Below, in pieces: positions 38,406-51,742 of a DNA stretch of 64,000 nucleotides. Both the position numbers and the translations under genes were made by a program. The stretch is taken from assembly GCF_020882245.1 (NCBI RefSeq), contig NC_083597.1, positions 70,100,152-70,164,151 of the forward strand, written 5' to 3'. Every line of letters begins with the position of its first letter. Position 1 is the first letter of the stretch. This DNA is from Rhopalosiphum padi (lineage: Eukaryota > Arthropoda > Insecta > Hemiptera > Aphididae). The notes beneath the pieces were generated by a model. That model had not been told where the DNA came from, ran no database searches, and saw only the letters and a program-made list of their open reading frames with translations.

Positions 38406-39153
38406 ATAATTTAGCTGTACTGTAACGCGCATCAAAGAAGAAGTGGAGAGTTTAATTATGTGGGAGTAGCTGAAGATCATATTATCTATAGTCAAGTTTT
38501 TCAAAATGTGGGCCAAAGGTCCACATGATCATTTAACTTAGCTGACGAATTGCCTCAACATGTATTTCCAGCCCCTGGCAATAAAATTATCACACACTTA
38601 TCGCAACACGCGTTATTACTAATTCATATAGGTAAATATATTTGAATGAATTTTTTTAGTATTTATACATTTTTTTATATATAAATCACGATATTCTCGA
38701 AATGTCAGTCGTACAAATTTCGTTCGTCCCCAAATCCCTCGAACAACCGTCATTTGAGTGTAACCACGACTCCGATGTACAAGTGTACCTACAACGTATA
38801 GAGTATAAAATTACAATGCAGGTATTTATTGTATATAAAATATAAATTAATAACGAATGAAGCGAATTAGTTTATGTGCATACGCGAACCGACAGAGTAA
38901 AACACCCAGACATGAAATAGGTGCACTGTGCCGATTTAATTGCGCAGTATACGCAATAAAACGTTATAATAATATTGTTCGCTTGATGTACAGACTATCA
39001 AGTAAACTCTGTATAATATTATGTAAAATTATTTTGTGAACAATCGTGTTGAATAAAACGTAGTTAAATAAGTCGATAACAACAATAATATGTTCGACGT
39101 ACAAAAACACATCAATTTTAAGCTAACTTGGCTGTATAGTATGTTATTATTAT

Positions 39154-39630
39154 TAGGGCTGGGATTTTAATGCGCTAAAAAACCCCGAAAAATGTCTTAA
39201 AAAAAATGCTTTTATGACCTAAAAACTCTAAATAATGTCCTAAAAATCTCCAAAAAATGCCCTAAAAAAAATGCAATCATCGGACGTCGATTTTACCGAT
39301 TTAAGATTATTTAACAGGAAATGCGGGTAGAGGTTACTCAAACCTTGTCCGATAATATAATACGAATTACGAGTTCCTACTTATAATCTGTTATATTTAT
39401 TTAAAAACCATGTTGGTGTAAAAATCTTAAAATAAAATTTCAAATTCATACACTTGGTTTCCAAAAACTCTAAAATGCCCTAAAAAATTATGAAAATGAC
39501 CTAAAAACTAAAAAATGCCAAAAAATGCAAAATAATGCAAAATAAACTTTCTTATTCTCATTCAAATGTACATAAAACAAATTTGTAATAAGACGAGCAT
39601 TGCACAGTAAGCATTGAAATCCCAGCCCTA
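39154..39630. mobile_element. AGGGCT-ended MITE-like family, copy B
   Basis: The ends are TAGGGCTGGGATTTTAATGC and ATTGAAATCCCAGCCCTA, inverted complements over about 15 bp. Flanks ATTATTAT (39146-39153) and GTTATTAT (39631-39638) agree at 7 of 8 bases, fitting an 8-bp target duplication. The inside carries repeated words such as AAAAAATGCCCTAAAAAA and ATGACCTAAAAACT in the same orientation. Confidence 0.82.
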
Positions 39631-40034
39631 GTTATTATATTTGTATACTTCAATACTTGCATAGGTGAATATAATAAATGATGATTTAGTCGCGGTGAGT
39701 GTATACGCCGTGTGTGAAAGAGTTGTGAACATAAAATAATGCAGTCTTGAAGTGTTGGTTTACTGAATTTTATTAGGCCGCAACGAACTTATCTATGATG
39801 AGTGTGAACTCAGTGAAATCTTTACGCTTTTTTGTATCTCAGCGATGAGTATATGGCATTTTAACGGCGCAGTAATAGCAGGTAATTTGATTTGCCGTTG
39901 CAAATATCTTACAAGACGTGTCTTTTTTTAAAAGTAAAAACTAATTTATTCAATTCGTGTTTTTGAATTGATGTAACGTGATATTATAATATTGTTAATT
40001 TTTTTCGACAAACAATTTATTATGGATCTGGATC

Positions 40035-40790
40035 CAGGACAATTAGACGCAGTTAACTTCGCCACCGAGTATTGATCTCGCAAAATTGGGCACGCAGACA
40101 ATTAAACGTGCAGACATTTAGTCATTTAGACTTGAGGAAAATGAATCTATTGTCAATTAAAACTTAAAACAATGAAATAAATATTTTTGGGCGATGCCAC
40201 TTAAATACTTAAATATTTTTGGCTTCTATTTTTGCAATATCTGGTCTATATGGTTATGTTCACATTTTTTTACAATTTACTCTGATAGGACGTGTATACG
40301 ACTACATGCATATCCATATAGTTTTTGTACCACTTACTCTATCTAATTTATTCAAAAAAACCTTCATTAATTAACATATTACGTCCTCTTTCACTTTTGA
40401 TGTAATACAGTTTTGACGACCGATACTCAGGCACGTGGATATGCAACTATAGTTAAAAGTCAAATCATCAATTGCAGTCGATCGTCGATTTGTGAATTGT
40501 AAAGTTTTATCGTATGACTTGTAAGAAAATTAAAAACGTAAACATTATATATCTAGAATCTAGATAAGATTATAAGACAAATGGGTACGAATAACATACT
40601 ACTATTTCATATTATACTGTTTAGGTAAAATATTTGAAATTTGTCTCTATGGTGAACTTGTTTGGGTCAAATCGTCCATATGTTAAATTAGTTTGCATCA
40701 AAAAGTTCGCGTGGTGTGTTAATTGTCCACGCGTCCAATTATCCGTGCTAAATTGTCCCGCGCTGAATTTTCTGTGACTACGTGTCCGGA
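40035..40790. mobile_element. Element bounded by inverted 16-bp degenerate repeats
   Basis: The left part (40035-40130) has units like GGACAATTAGACGCAG and GACAATTAAACGTGCA. The right part (40705-40790) has their complements, such as TTAATTGTCCACGCG, CCAATTATCCGTGC and TAAATTGTCC. The unit is about 15-16 bp and degenerate. The layout resembles that at 12663-13128, with a related GGAC..AATT core. Probably a non-autonomous element with satellite-like subterminal repeats. Confidence 0.45.
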
Positions 40791-40980
40791 CTTCATTTAT
40801 TATATTTATTTTATTACAACACATAAACAATAATTAATAATAATAGTAAAGTAAATATTCTTGTATTCAAATCGATTTTTAAACAATATCGTTGAAAATG
40901 TTTCATTTTTAAAATGTTCTATTCCATTGAATATATAGACGAGGAAAATTCTCTGAAATTATCATCTAAAACGTCATAAT

Positions 40981-41617
40981 TAGGGCTCGGAAGTTGATGC
41001 ATTTTGCATTTTTTTTTTTTTGATCATTTTAGCATATGAATCTGAATAACTAATTTTTATTTTGCATTTTTGGGTGTTTATTACTTTTAAGACATTTTTA
41101 GGATATTTTCCCACATTTTTTGTCATTTTTATACTGATTTCATATTAGTTTAGTTCTTTTTGTTTTATGTCGACCATTATGCCGATAACTTTGAAATTAC
41201 CACGGACTAAAATTAGTACCTATCAGATTTTATCTCACCGATTACAGTCGTCGTTGTCGTGTTATAGTGAATAATATATTGTACCTAAATTTTATTAATT
41301 TTCGTAATATTTTCGAAATGCCAAAAATTAAAATGTTGGTTCATCAACGTCTACTATATTTGTAATTTTTTTATTTAATTTTTAAGGACATTTTTTGTCT
41401 TTTTTATGTACTCATTTTGAGAAATTTGAGAGCTTTAATAAATGTTTATGGAATTTTAAAATAGAGTAACATTTAAAAAAAAATGTATTTTTATTAATTT
41501 AAAACAAATATTTTATATTTGTAATTTATTTAGGTAATTTTTTAAGGACATTTTTTGCATTTTTATGTCATATTGGCATTTTTTAATGTTTTTAAGGTCA
41601 TCAACTTCTGAGCCCTA
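40981..41617. mobile_element. AGGGCT-ended MITE-like family, copy C, perfect 8-bp target duplication
   Basis: The ends TAGGGCTCGGAAGTTGATGC and CATCAACTTCTGAGCCCTA are inverted complements with one mismatch over the outer 15 bases. The exact 8-bp flank GTCATAAT occurs at 40973-40980 and 41618-41625. The internal words read in the reverse direction to copy B (TTTTTGCATTTTTATGTCAT, TTTTTAAGGACA). An 8-bp duplication points to a hAT-like mobilising transposase. Confidence 0.9.
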
Positions 41618-42279
41618 GTCATAATATTAAACATAAAATGTTGTTTATAGTTCCTATTTATACTATACAGCTGATCTTATATTTCAGTCTCGCGTACTTT
41701 AATTAAAACAGAAAAATAAAAAAAATTCAATAACTCTGTTAGGTAACGATTTAATGAACTCTTGTGTTTTGTAAAGAAATCTCTTATTATGTTTTTCATT
41801 TTACACGGTCTTCGTCAAACGACAATTTTTTTTAAACATCATCACGCGAATACAAGCGGTTAGTTTCTATAGGTGGAGATCATCTGACTAAATTAATATT
41901 TATATAACAGCTAAAATATTATCTTTTTGGACTTGAATTAGATAGAATAACTGAGATTTTTAATTTTTTTAATTTCGTTTTGGAATTGTAAATATGCGTT
42001 TGTATCAGATAGTGCAAACTCATCAACGAATCTAATTAAGTACTATAGATTATAGATATGTCACAGATACCTACGAGCTAAAATTTTATTCACTTTTTGT
42101 GCTAAAACTATCGATTTTACGTTATACGTGCATATTAATTTTGAACATGTTGTTTTGGCAATAAAGGTTAATTAGTATTTGTCTGCAATTGTTAGGTTTA
42201 TGTAATAACGTTGATGTAAACGATTTGTCTTCTCTTATATTTCACTCAGATAACAATATTATAATATATAATACATTAG

Positions 42280-43150
42280 TCGTTGTCTTTCCCGTCACCA
42301 ATCGTCGTCGCCGAGAGGAAATTCGTCTATGCACCGAACGCGTTGTGTACACCTAAATATTTGCCCGAGGAACCTATACACAGCACTCGCGTAAAGCTGC
42401 GTTGTAGATAATGACGTGCGTACATCGTACAATCACACACATGTACCGTCCGGGACGCATATAACATAATATTTTAATTATATGTATATAACTTAATGTT
42501 ACCAGTTTTGCGTTATCAAGAATGGATTCGTGTGTGAGGGGACGAGAACGTATTTAATTATCTCTGTGCTCGACGTACACCTGAAATCTAATGAAACAAC
42601 GGAATTTCGACGAAACACGCATCGTCGAACAAATAATAATTTTCACATCAATGGAATCGCGACGTACAGCTGTGTCTTCAATATGATAATATATAATATC
42701 GTATCTTCGACAGCTGCGACGAATCAATATATTACTTACATATATACACTCACGTGTACACACAACCAGACATAACAATGATATATTATGTAAAATAGCA
42801 AACATATATACACACCTGTTTACACGTCAGAGGAGACAATTACATTAAAATATTATAATATCATCATCATCATCATCATCATATATTCCCTAAACTCGTC
42901 GTCCCGCAATCAATATTATTTATAGATACGGTAAAATCTGGTACGTCGAGAATTGTTGAGGTTCGTTCGTCGTGTATCGGTATCGTTTCAAATAGTTATT
43001 AATTATTATTAAGCGATTAGGTACTGTATACACTATACACGTTACACTGCGGCGTAGAATACATTTTAAAGTCCCGAGTGTAAGGACGATAAACGGCAGT
43101 GGTCGGCACGTTACCTACTGTTTTTTATGTAGGTACTACGCTAACGTTAC
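42280..43150. other. CpG-enriched stretch without a recognisable gene
   Basis: CpG and GC content rise here (CCGTCACCAATCGTCGTCGCC, ACCGAACGCGTTGTG, GTACCGTCCGGGACGC). Frames at 42530-42775 (plus) and 42554-42805 (minus) overlap on opposite strands without motifs. It resembles the promoter-like islands near IMP, but no attached exon was found. An (ATC)n run lies at 42860-42882. Confidence 0.3.
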
Positions 43151-43650
43151 AGATGATTTTCCAAAAACAGTAGTTCGCTGTATCAACACTGTTTCTTTTT
43201 TGCTATATTTTTCAACAATCATCTGGACAACATTACTTATTCAGAATTTATACATTATTCTCTCATTTTTTTCAGATGACAAGTTTGTTGCACGTATATT
43301 ATATGATGTGTGTAATCGCATATTTTTCGTAAGAAACTAAAAAAATGTATTATTGAAAAATGGTAACTGGCAGTGACTCTGGTCATTGAACGAGATGTGG
43401 ACTCATGAATGTTGTACATTGTGATATTATGAGTTCTTCAATATTAAAAAAAAAAAAAATTGATACCTGTCAAATAACCAATGAATGAAATCAAAAAAAA
43501 TCTTTAAGAACATGTAAATATGATGATACGACATAATGTAGGTAGCGATAAATGACAATTTTCAATACTCTAATCGTATGTTTTTAGGTCTGTATAGTAT
43601 TATCAGTATTACACATTTACACTACATTATTGTGTTTATTGTAGCGATAA

Positions 43651-43669
43651 TTTTTTTTTTTTTTTTTTT
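43651..43669. repeat. Poly-T tract
   Basis: A run of 19 T. It may be the tail of a retrotransposed copy on the minus strand, but nothing recognisable lies next to it. Confidence 0.9.
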
Positions 43670-46378
43670 GGTAAGACTTTAAAAGCGGAATGTTAACGTG
43701 ACATATATAGGTACACTGTTTATATTATTATACATACACATTGATTGTAAATGTGTATCTTTGATGATAAAAATAATTTTACTTTTACGACAGTGAATGC
43801 CTGACGCAATGTTGTTCCTGACTGAGTGATAGCGGGCTTGTGTACTATTATACCGATTTAATAATTAATAACTGATAGATCATATCGCACTTTTTGCTAC
43901 AGGTTTTCGACTCTTGCAGTCTTGCCCACGCACTCGATTGCCGTAATATACAATAGGTACATTATTATCAATCGATATGCAGCTGTTTGTGGCTTTAAAA
44001 CTTACATCGATTAATTTCCATTTGCCTATATTATATAGTATATAGATATTATTTAATTCGGCTGAAAGAGTTTCACCATTAATGTAAAAAAAATAAAAAT
44101 GTGTATACGTATAAGCGGACAAGCGGTGTTTCGATATTCTGTCAACTAAACCTTGTAGACATCGAGAATCATTAATCCTAATCGAACTTTTTCCGAAATA
44201 TTTTAAAACGTGTTTTTTAAAACATTTGACACAATATACAATATAATTTATTGAATAACATGTGTGCTTATATTAATCTCGAAAATTGGACGTTGCATTT
44301 ATGGTCATTGCTATAAATCACTGCATGCAGATGAATTAAATAATAGGCCTACACTCTACTCCAATTGATGATCATAATAAATTTATGTATTATTTTGTTT
44401 TGAAGATTTATGTCAGAAAGTGCACTGCTGTAGATGAAATTCCCCGAGGCTGACAAATAACAAAGTAATCATATTGAATTTAAGTTTAAATTATTCGTCC
44501 CTTGCACTACACTGCGCTACACTTACCCACGTTTATACATTTATTTATAATGAAAATTTTTGAATAAGCAAAAGTAATGTTGAATTAATAGTATATATAT
44601 TTTTAATAATATTCTATATAGTATGTAGTTTTGTTGAAATAATAAAGAAAAAAACATTTCATTTCGTTGCTGCAAGATATTGGTTATATAAAACTGTAAA
44701 AGTCATTAAAATACTAATAATAAAAAAGTAAAAATCTAAAGTTTTTCATTATTATCATACTTTTTGTAGGCATTTTACAGAATGCATATTATTAAATAAT
44801 ATAAAAAAAAACGTTCTAATAATTTTAACATGTAGCTGTTAGGAATAGCCGGAAATTGGATGTAGGTACACCTATATGTTTAATATTTAATACATTTATA
44901 AGTACGCTTTCATTTTAGGTTCCATGTATATCGCTCGAAATCGAAACACATAATACAATTGTAAAATGTAATGACAATCGTCAAACGATTACGTGGTTGA
45001 CGACAGCGAAACACATTAATAATTTATAATGTAATAATAGTTATTATTATTATTATTATTATATTACGTATAATATTAATATATAATACATATATATATT
45101 CATATCTATATGTCTGAACGCAATTAATCTGTCGAATGTTGAAATATGAAGTATTGAAGGCATTAGTATATATTGCAAGAATATATATAGTTGAACCTGC
45201 AGTGACGGTAAAACGTATGCATCCAAATATTCGTGTGAATTTTATTTGTATGACGAATATATGAGTGTATCAATGATATATATTTTATAATGTAAACGAT
45301 CGATCAGAGTAGACTGTGTTATAAGGGTACACCACTAAATAAAGTAATACCGTAGTCGTATTGATATTATTATATCAAAAATAATGGAAATGTGTAAAAA
45401 TATTATTTAAAATCTGAGAGATGATAAGGTTTATTAGATACCCCTTACTACGTGAGTTTCATGTAAATATCAATAATTTAGCATTTCCTTGTATAATTAT
45501 AAAGTATATATTATATCACTATACCTACCACCGAAAATAATACTTTTGTTATACACATAATATCTTAACAAAACTTTAACATTTTTAATGAAAAACACAA
45601 CAATGAAAAATTTAGTTCTAAAGGGTCACAAATGTTTTGTAGATTTATTAAAACCAACAGTGAATATTATTAATGATATTCTATATGACTGTGCTTGAAT
45701 AATAACAGCTTTTTTAAGATTTTAAACAATGTACCCCACTGAGTGTTTTACGTCACACGTTCACAGTTATTACTACTCTCTTCTGAAACTAATTGTTATT
45801 TTTAATGACATTTTTTCAAAAATAAATGTATTTGATATAATAATAAATATAAAAACAATACTAACTTTGAGTGTTTGTTATTTTTCTAACAATACAATAA
45901 AATTAGTTATATACATTCTATCAAAAGAAAAAAAACATTTATTTGCAGCTTTTTTGTTTAATCGTCTAAAAGCAATTTGAAATAATGAAAGTAATATATA
46001 TATATTAAAACGATAATTTTCTCAATTATGCGTACTTTTAAGTTTAACAACAAATAGCCTACATTTTATTTGAGTTGTGATTTAGCTTAGTTAGCTGCGA
46101 AATAAGGGTATATACTATAAAGACATATCCATTATAACCAGCAAAAGAGGGTCTTGTTTCGCAAAGAACCGACAGTGATATTCTTATTATTAAAATAAAG
46201 CTATTAAATAGGATATTTTTCAAAATAGCTTCACGGAAAGGTTAATATAATAATAAAAAAAAGTGTGCAAGTGGGTATCGTTCTGCTGTATAGTAGAGAT
46301 GGAGAGTAGGTCACTGGTCACTATAATGGATGTGTTAAATTTTGAATGCAATGACGGGTATCATTGTATACGAAAAAC

Positions 46379-47058
46379 GATTCTGAACGGAGATGATTTG
46401 TCAGTCAATGATAATTAGTTGGATATATTATATTATTACCTATATTTGAATTGTAATATATCGTTATTTTACGCGATTTCGTAAAAAATTAAATTCCATA
46501 CGCTCATAAAATATTTTCTATATTGACGCTGGAATTTTTTTTTACAGTTACTTGAAGGAAAACTTATGGATAACCTTGTATTAAATTTTAAAGATTTTTT
46601 TGATAGCCAAATTTTTTTTATCGGCATTTTAAGAAAAAAAACTTAGAAAAGTCGAAAATTTCAATTGTCTATAAGTAGCTTAAAAAAGGTCAAAATATTT
46701 TGAAAATTTAATTGTAAACAGATAACCATAATATAAACATTTGGTGACAATTTCAAGTATTTACAATGATTTGTTTTTGAGTTACAGCAAAATCAAAAAA
46801 TCGATTTCGTCGAAAAGTGGTTATGCGTAAAAATTTCCGTTTTTCCGTTATTTTTTCAGGGTTTTTCCCGACGCTTTTGAAAACTACTAAAATTACTTTT
46901 GACCCCCAAAGTACCAACTAGATGAATTTTTCTATTTAAAGAGGGGCTGAAGTCAAAAATCGAAGCATTATTACTACTCCTAAACGTGATGACAGACACA
47001 AAAATAAAAAAACACACATCATTGTAAAATCAATACATTCATCACTCCGTTCAGAATC
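46379..47058. mobile_element. Element with GATTCTGAACGGAG terminal inverted repeats, 680 bp
   Basis: The left end GATTCTGAACGGAGATGAT and the right end ATCACTCCGTTCAGAATC are inverted complements over the outer 14 bases, with weaker similarity further in. The inside has no intact frame. No clear target duplication was seen. Probably a non-autonomous DNA transposon. Confidence 0.75.
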
Positions 47059-48489
47059 TAAAAAATTAAATCAAATAACATTTGTTCTTTTAAAAAAATA
47101 CGATTAACGTTTTTACATTAGTTTACTAAAATATTAAAAAAAATTTTTAATTTGAATTTTCGTATGAAAAAAAATTGTACAGGTGTGTTTTTATTATTAT
47201 TCAATAGCTAATTAAGTGTAATTTACATTTTTAGTTTAGATACATTTTAATTACTTAATGTTTCATATGAAACTCAATTTCTTTTGAAAGTCTTGTGGTG
47301 CAAAATCGTATCTTCGTAGTTATACACCATACGGTTTTACTACATTTATATTTTGACTATTGATATGGTTCAATTTAACCAAGCATTTTAATAGTATTGA
47401 ATTGTGTTGATAATTTGTTAGAATTTTGAAAGATTAAAAATATTTTTTAGGTAAATTGTTAATTAACAAAGTTGAAAATATACATAATATTAAAGATTTG
47501 GATGTTATATATTTGAATCTAATTTAATTTTTAACATACATATTTCTACAATTGTCAATAAAGAAAATGATATCGAATCCGATCGGTTTCAATGCAATTA
47601 ACCTATTCGAGTTTAATTAATTTTTAGTAGATACACCATTTTAACAATAAAATATTAACGAGTACATTAAAAACTGATGTATATATAGTGACTATAATTT
47701 GGGTAATTTTTAAAATGTCTTGTTTAAATGTTAGTAGGATTTTTGAAAATGACGTGTATAGAGCTTATATTGTTTTCGACTTATGCAGTCATGCATATAA
47801 TTATTTATTACAACAAAACTGATTCAAAAGTTTCCATGTTTACCAAAATATACACTCATACTGTTCTCATTCTTATAATCTAATTTATGAGCTTATACAA
47901 ATCAAGTAAAGTTTAGATGTTATAAATGTATAATGTATGTAAAACTTTTAAAAAAGTAATAATGTTGAGTACCTACATTCGTATAATATATATTTTGATC
48001 GCAGTCGTTTAAAATAATTATATTTTTATTTCAATTTAATATTGAAATAATATAATGCGACAAAATATGTATGTACTATAATATCATGTAAATGCATCTT
48101 ATTTTGATTCAATTTTACAATTAAAGTAGATATAATTTCACGTGCAGAACAATAATTATTGAGCTCCAGTGGTAACACAAAATTAAAAAAATCCCTTTCC
48201 TATACCTACATAAAATTGTAATTTTAACTAATGAATGTAAATAATATATTATTATACGTATATTGAGAATTTTTCAATTCAAGCACTTTACTGTTCGCGC
48301 GTGTGAAAAACTTAATTCATTTATTCTGCATTTATGATATACTCTTATAATATTATATATTATTATATATTTTATACCTACCTATTAATATTGTTATAGT
48401 TCCTATTCAAATAAGTACCTACACCACAATAATAAGGAACTTACAATTACTTCAAGCAATGCTTTAATATAATAGATTATATATTATAT

Positions 48490-48810
48490 TACTAGCTGAA
48501 TTACTCACCATTGCCGGAATTAAGTATAAAAATGTATGGAACAATGTAATCTGTCAAGATTAAATATTGTTTATTTAATTTAAATTATTGATCAAATTTC
48601 ACTCATAGCTTCAGCGGTTTCGCCTAAGTGGTTTTGCTATTCTTATACTTTTAACCCTTTTAACCCCCTTAAGGGTTACATTTTCAAAAATCATTTCTTA
48701 GTAGACGCCTACGTCATAATAGCTATCTTTATGCCAAATTTCAGTCCCATTTGTTTAATGGTTTGAGCTGTGCGTCGATCATTCAGTTTACTATTTTATA
48801 ATATACGAAG
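48490..48810 (+). mobile_element. Possible retroposon relic
   Basis: It begins near ACTAGCTGAATTACTCACC and holds GCCAAATTTCAGTCCCATTT followed by GGTTTGAGCTGTGCG. Word combinations of this kind recur at ends of short non-LTR-derived repeats in arthropods. There is no coding content. This is a resemblance from memory only. Confidence 0.3.
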
Positions 48811-48867
48811 AAGATATTAGTGAATGATATTACAATATCATTTATAACTGCACACATCCAAAAAAAG

Positions 48868-49392
48868 GTCGTCGTCTAAAACCGCACACTTTTATACCTT
48901 AATCCCGCATATTTTATCCAAATCAAACCGTTTAATACCGAACAAATTAATATATATCAATAACGTATATATTATTTATCTAAAATAACATTATCGTTTA
49001 GTGCTATACACCAGTTAATCATATTTAATCACGATCAAAAAATCATAAAAACAAAATTTCGACTCATACACGCAAAGTGTGTTCGGGAGAAAGAAAAACC
49101 GATTTTAAATGTATATGATCGTTTCATTGACTACGAAATTAATTTAATTGCGGATTATTAAAAAACATTAAGGTGTTTATTTATTTCAAATTAATTATAT
49201 ATATTGAATTATTTATAATTAATACTATAAATTATTTTTTTAATAACAATAAAATATGTTTGATTTTTAGTTGTCAATCAAATGTGTGTGGTTTTGAACT
49301 GTCGTTTATCGACCTTTCAAATTTTCCTTTTCAGCAATAGAATAAATGTGTAAAATGTGCGGTTATGAATGGTAAGTGTGCGGTTATGACGA
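48868..49392. repeat. Inverted repeat with CCGCACACTT core
   Basis: GTCGTCTAAAACCGCACACTT (48868-48888) faces AAGTGTGCGGTTATGACGAC (49373-49392). An additional GTGCGGTTATGA lies at about 49358 and a related ATAACTGCACAC at about 48844. So each side carries two related units, in opposite orientation across about 525 bp. It may be another element with subterminal repeats. Confidence 0.5.
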
Positions 49393-49998
49393 CCACTGAC
49401 AATATTGAGTTCTACAAAAAATCGGAGACATTGGAACAAACCTTTTGAAGGGTACAAGATTATTATAATATAATAAAGATTGCTGCACGTTGTCAACGAT
49501 TTGATTGAATACTGTTATTAATATAATCACTATTTGATCATACAATATGATTATACTGCAAGTATACGTTCTTTGAATGTGGAATTAGCTTATTACTTTG
49601 TGTAATAATGCGATTTTGTGGAATGGAATTGAGTTATTTGCGAGCCTACCTGGATCACTGCGTTCAACAATAACGGCTATTATGTAAACATAGTCTATAG
49701 AAGATACAATGATTATATATACAAGATGATTTTTCAAGCACGTTAATCCATTTTTATATTTAAATTATGTATTTGTAAAAATTTTGATTTTTGGTATTTT
49801 AAAGAATTAATACTATACTAAAGACCGGATATTTTCAAATATTTAAATTGTTTAAGACATTTATCTTATGTTTTGAATATTGCGTACTTAGGTGTTAGGT
49901 GCATATTTATGATTTAATAGTAACTATTGATAATAATTGTATTTATCTTGAGTTGATGTAACCACATCATAATTATTATATTTGTTATATCTATAATT

Positions 49999-50160
49999 CA
50001 GTGGCGTAGCCAAGGATGGACACTGGACAGTGGGCCATGTCCCCCATCGATTGTATAAACTTAATATAAAAATGAATTGTTATTGTTAATTATTGATTAG
50101 ATTTTTTTAGTATTTTGGGTTTCGCCTTCCCCCCATTTTAAAATCCTGGCTACGTCACTG
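49999..50160. mobile_element. hAT-type MITE, 162 bp
   Basis: The ends CAGTGGCGTAGCCAAGGAT and ATCCTGGCTACGTCACTG are inverted complements with two differences. The flanks CTATAATT and CCATAACT agree at 6 of 8 bases. The same CAGTGGCG start occurs in the elements at 6804 and 54183. Older than those two, judging by the decayed flanks. Confidence 0.8.
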
Positions 50161-51008
50161 CCATAACTAATTAGTATCTTTATTTATTATTATTATAACT
50201 ACTCATTATTCATAATATTATTGCAAAGTTACTCTGATTATTTTTCGATTTTTAGTCAAACTACAGGTCAATTAAAATAATTGAACTATATTATTATAAA
50301 AAAGGTTCTATGAAGTGTTGATTTAGAGTCTTTTAGATTTTTTAGTATTTTAATTATATTAGGTAGTATTTATGGTACCTATACATTGAGTATAAGTATT
50401 TATTTAGTATTGTATTGGTTGTAACTTAAAGATACCTATATAGGTATTTAAAAATTAAAACGGATTACTTAAAACTATTTATTAATTAAACTATAATGGA
50501 CCTGGGTAGAATTAGGTTGTTGAACCAAGTAGAGTGACGTACGTTTGGGGCGATGTTTTTATACCTATTACCTAGTAGCAAAGTCCGCTGAGATATTTGT
50601 TTAAAAATAAAATATTATATTATAGCACTTTCTGTACTGTAATATATCAATGAGTGTTCAGCGTATTATTACAAAGACTATATTAAAGCACTCGGATCAA
50701 CATACTTCTATTTTCATTCATATTATTTTCAAGTATAAATTGTATACAATATGTTTACAGCACTGACACATAAATATATAATTGAACCAGACCCTTCAAT
50801 TGTGTTTTTTGTTTTCCCTGTATGTTAGCGAGTTAGCCAATCATTGGATTATTAAGTTTTATAGTTTTAAATGATTTATTTGTACACCGCCGAGCAATTG
50901 TTTTCATTACACTATATACACGTCTTGTAGTCGTAGTCTCGTCAAGTTTGGTTGACTAAAACTTAAACTGGCTTAATATTTTCTTATAGCGTATTTTTTT
51001 TAATCAAT

Positions 51009-51152
51009 ATGAGAAGAAAACGCATAAAGTTAAGCGGTACTGAGCTGTCTGAGCTTTGTAAAAGTGCTAAAAAAATAAAACAAAACGAACTAGATATTTC
51101 TAAGAAGCCTAAAATTCAAAGTTTCTACGAAAAAAAATTAAAATTAACGTAA
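51009..51152 (+). pseudogene. N-terminal fragment of a hAT-related (ZMYM1/DUF4371-like) protein
   Basis: A 47-codon frame from ATG to TAA reads MRRKRIKLSGTELSELCKSA, then a Lys-rich stretch and KPKIQSFYEKK. This resembles the usual start of hAT-related DUF4371 proteins: a basic motif with LSG, a charged helix and a short PKI..F motif before the zinc finger. The frame stops at once and AT-rich DNA follows, so it is a broken fragment. The DUF4371 relic at 52305-52541 is on the other strand and is a separate copy. Confidence 0.45.
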
Positions 51153-51356
51153 AATAATAATACATTATTTATAATTAAAAAAAAATAACAAAATCATAAT
51201 TAATAATACAATATTAATCATAAATAATAAAAAAAATGATTAAATATTGTATTATGTATTTAAAAATGAAAATTTTATGTTGTGATTTATACATCATAGA
51301 TACTTATACTAAGCGTTTTAAAAAAATTGTAAAATACTTAATTTATATTTAAGGGT

Positions 51357-51742
51357 GTTCTTTTGGTTGATTTTAAGGAATGTGATACAAAAATTACAGC
51401 TGTCGTGACGTCGTGTACTGCGAAATGCTCAACAAACTGAGTCCTGCAATCCAAAGTCAACGACGTGGGGAAACTGTCATTCGGTGTAATTCTCCTCCAC
51501 GATAAAGCACGTCCTCACAACGCTACTAAAACCAAGGAGAAAATTTAAGATTTTCGAACTTTTTAACTCGTTTGTACTTTAAATTATGGCTCGATGGACA
51601 AGGTTTTTAAAATGACGAGGAACTCAAAATGCTGTTTTCAAGTGCTTAAACTCTCAATTAGGGAGCTTTTAGGATCCCCCTGGATTAAAAAAGGTGGTGC
51701 GACAAATAATTAGAAGTAAATGGTGATTATGTGGAAAACTGA
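51357..51742 (+). pseudogene. Decayed mariner (Tc1/mariner, DD34D-type) transposase, C-terminal half
   Basis: Several frames together match the second half of a mariner transposase, which cuts and pastes DNA between TA sites. In order: LLVDFKECDT (51357 on), YCEMLNKLSPAIQSQRRG (51416 on), FGVILLHDKARPH with the catalytic-type Asp at 51501-51503, EELK and AVFKCLNSQ (about 51615-51650), and EVNGDYVEN just before TGA at 51740-51742. These correspond to the VYCETL, LLHDNARPH and C-terminal NGDYVE blocks of the family. At least three frameshifts and internal stops make it dead. The first catalytic Asp (in VDF) is present, and the third was not located. No terminal repeats were found. Confidence 0.8.
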
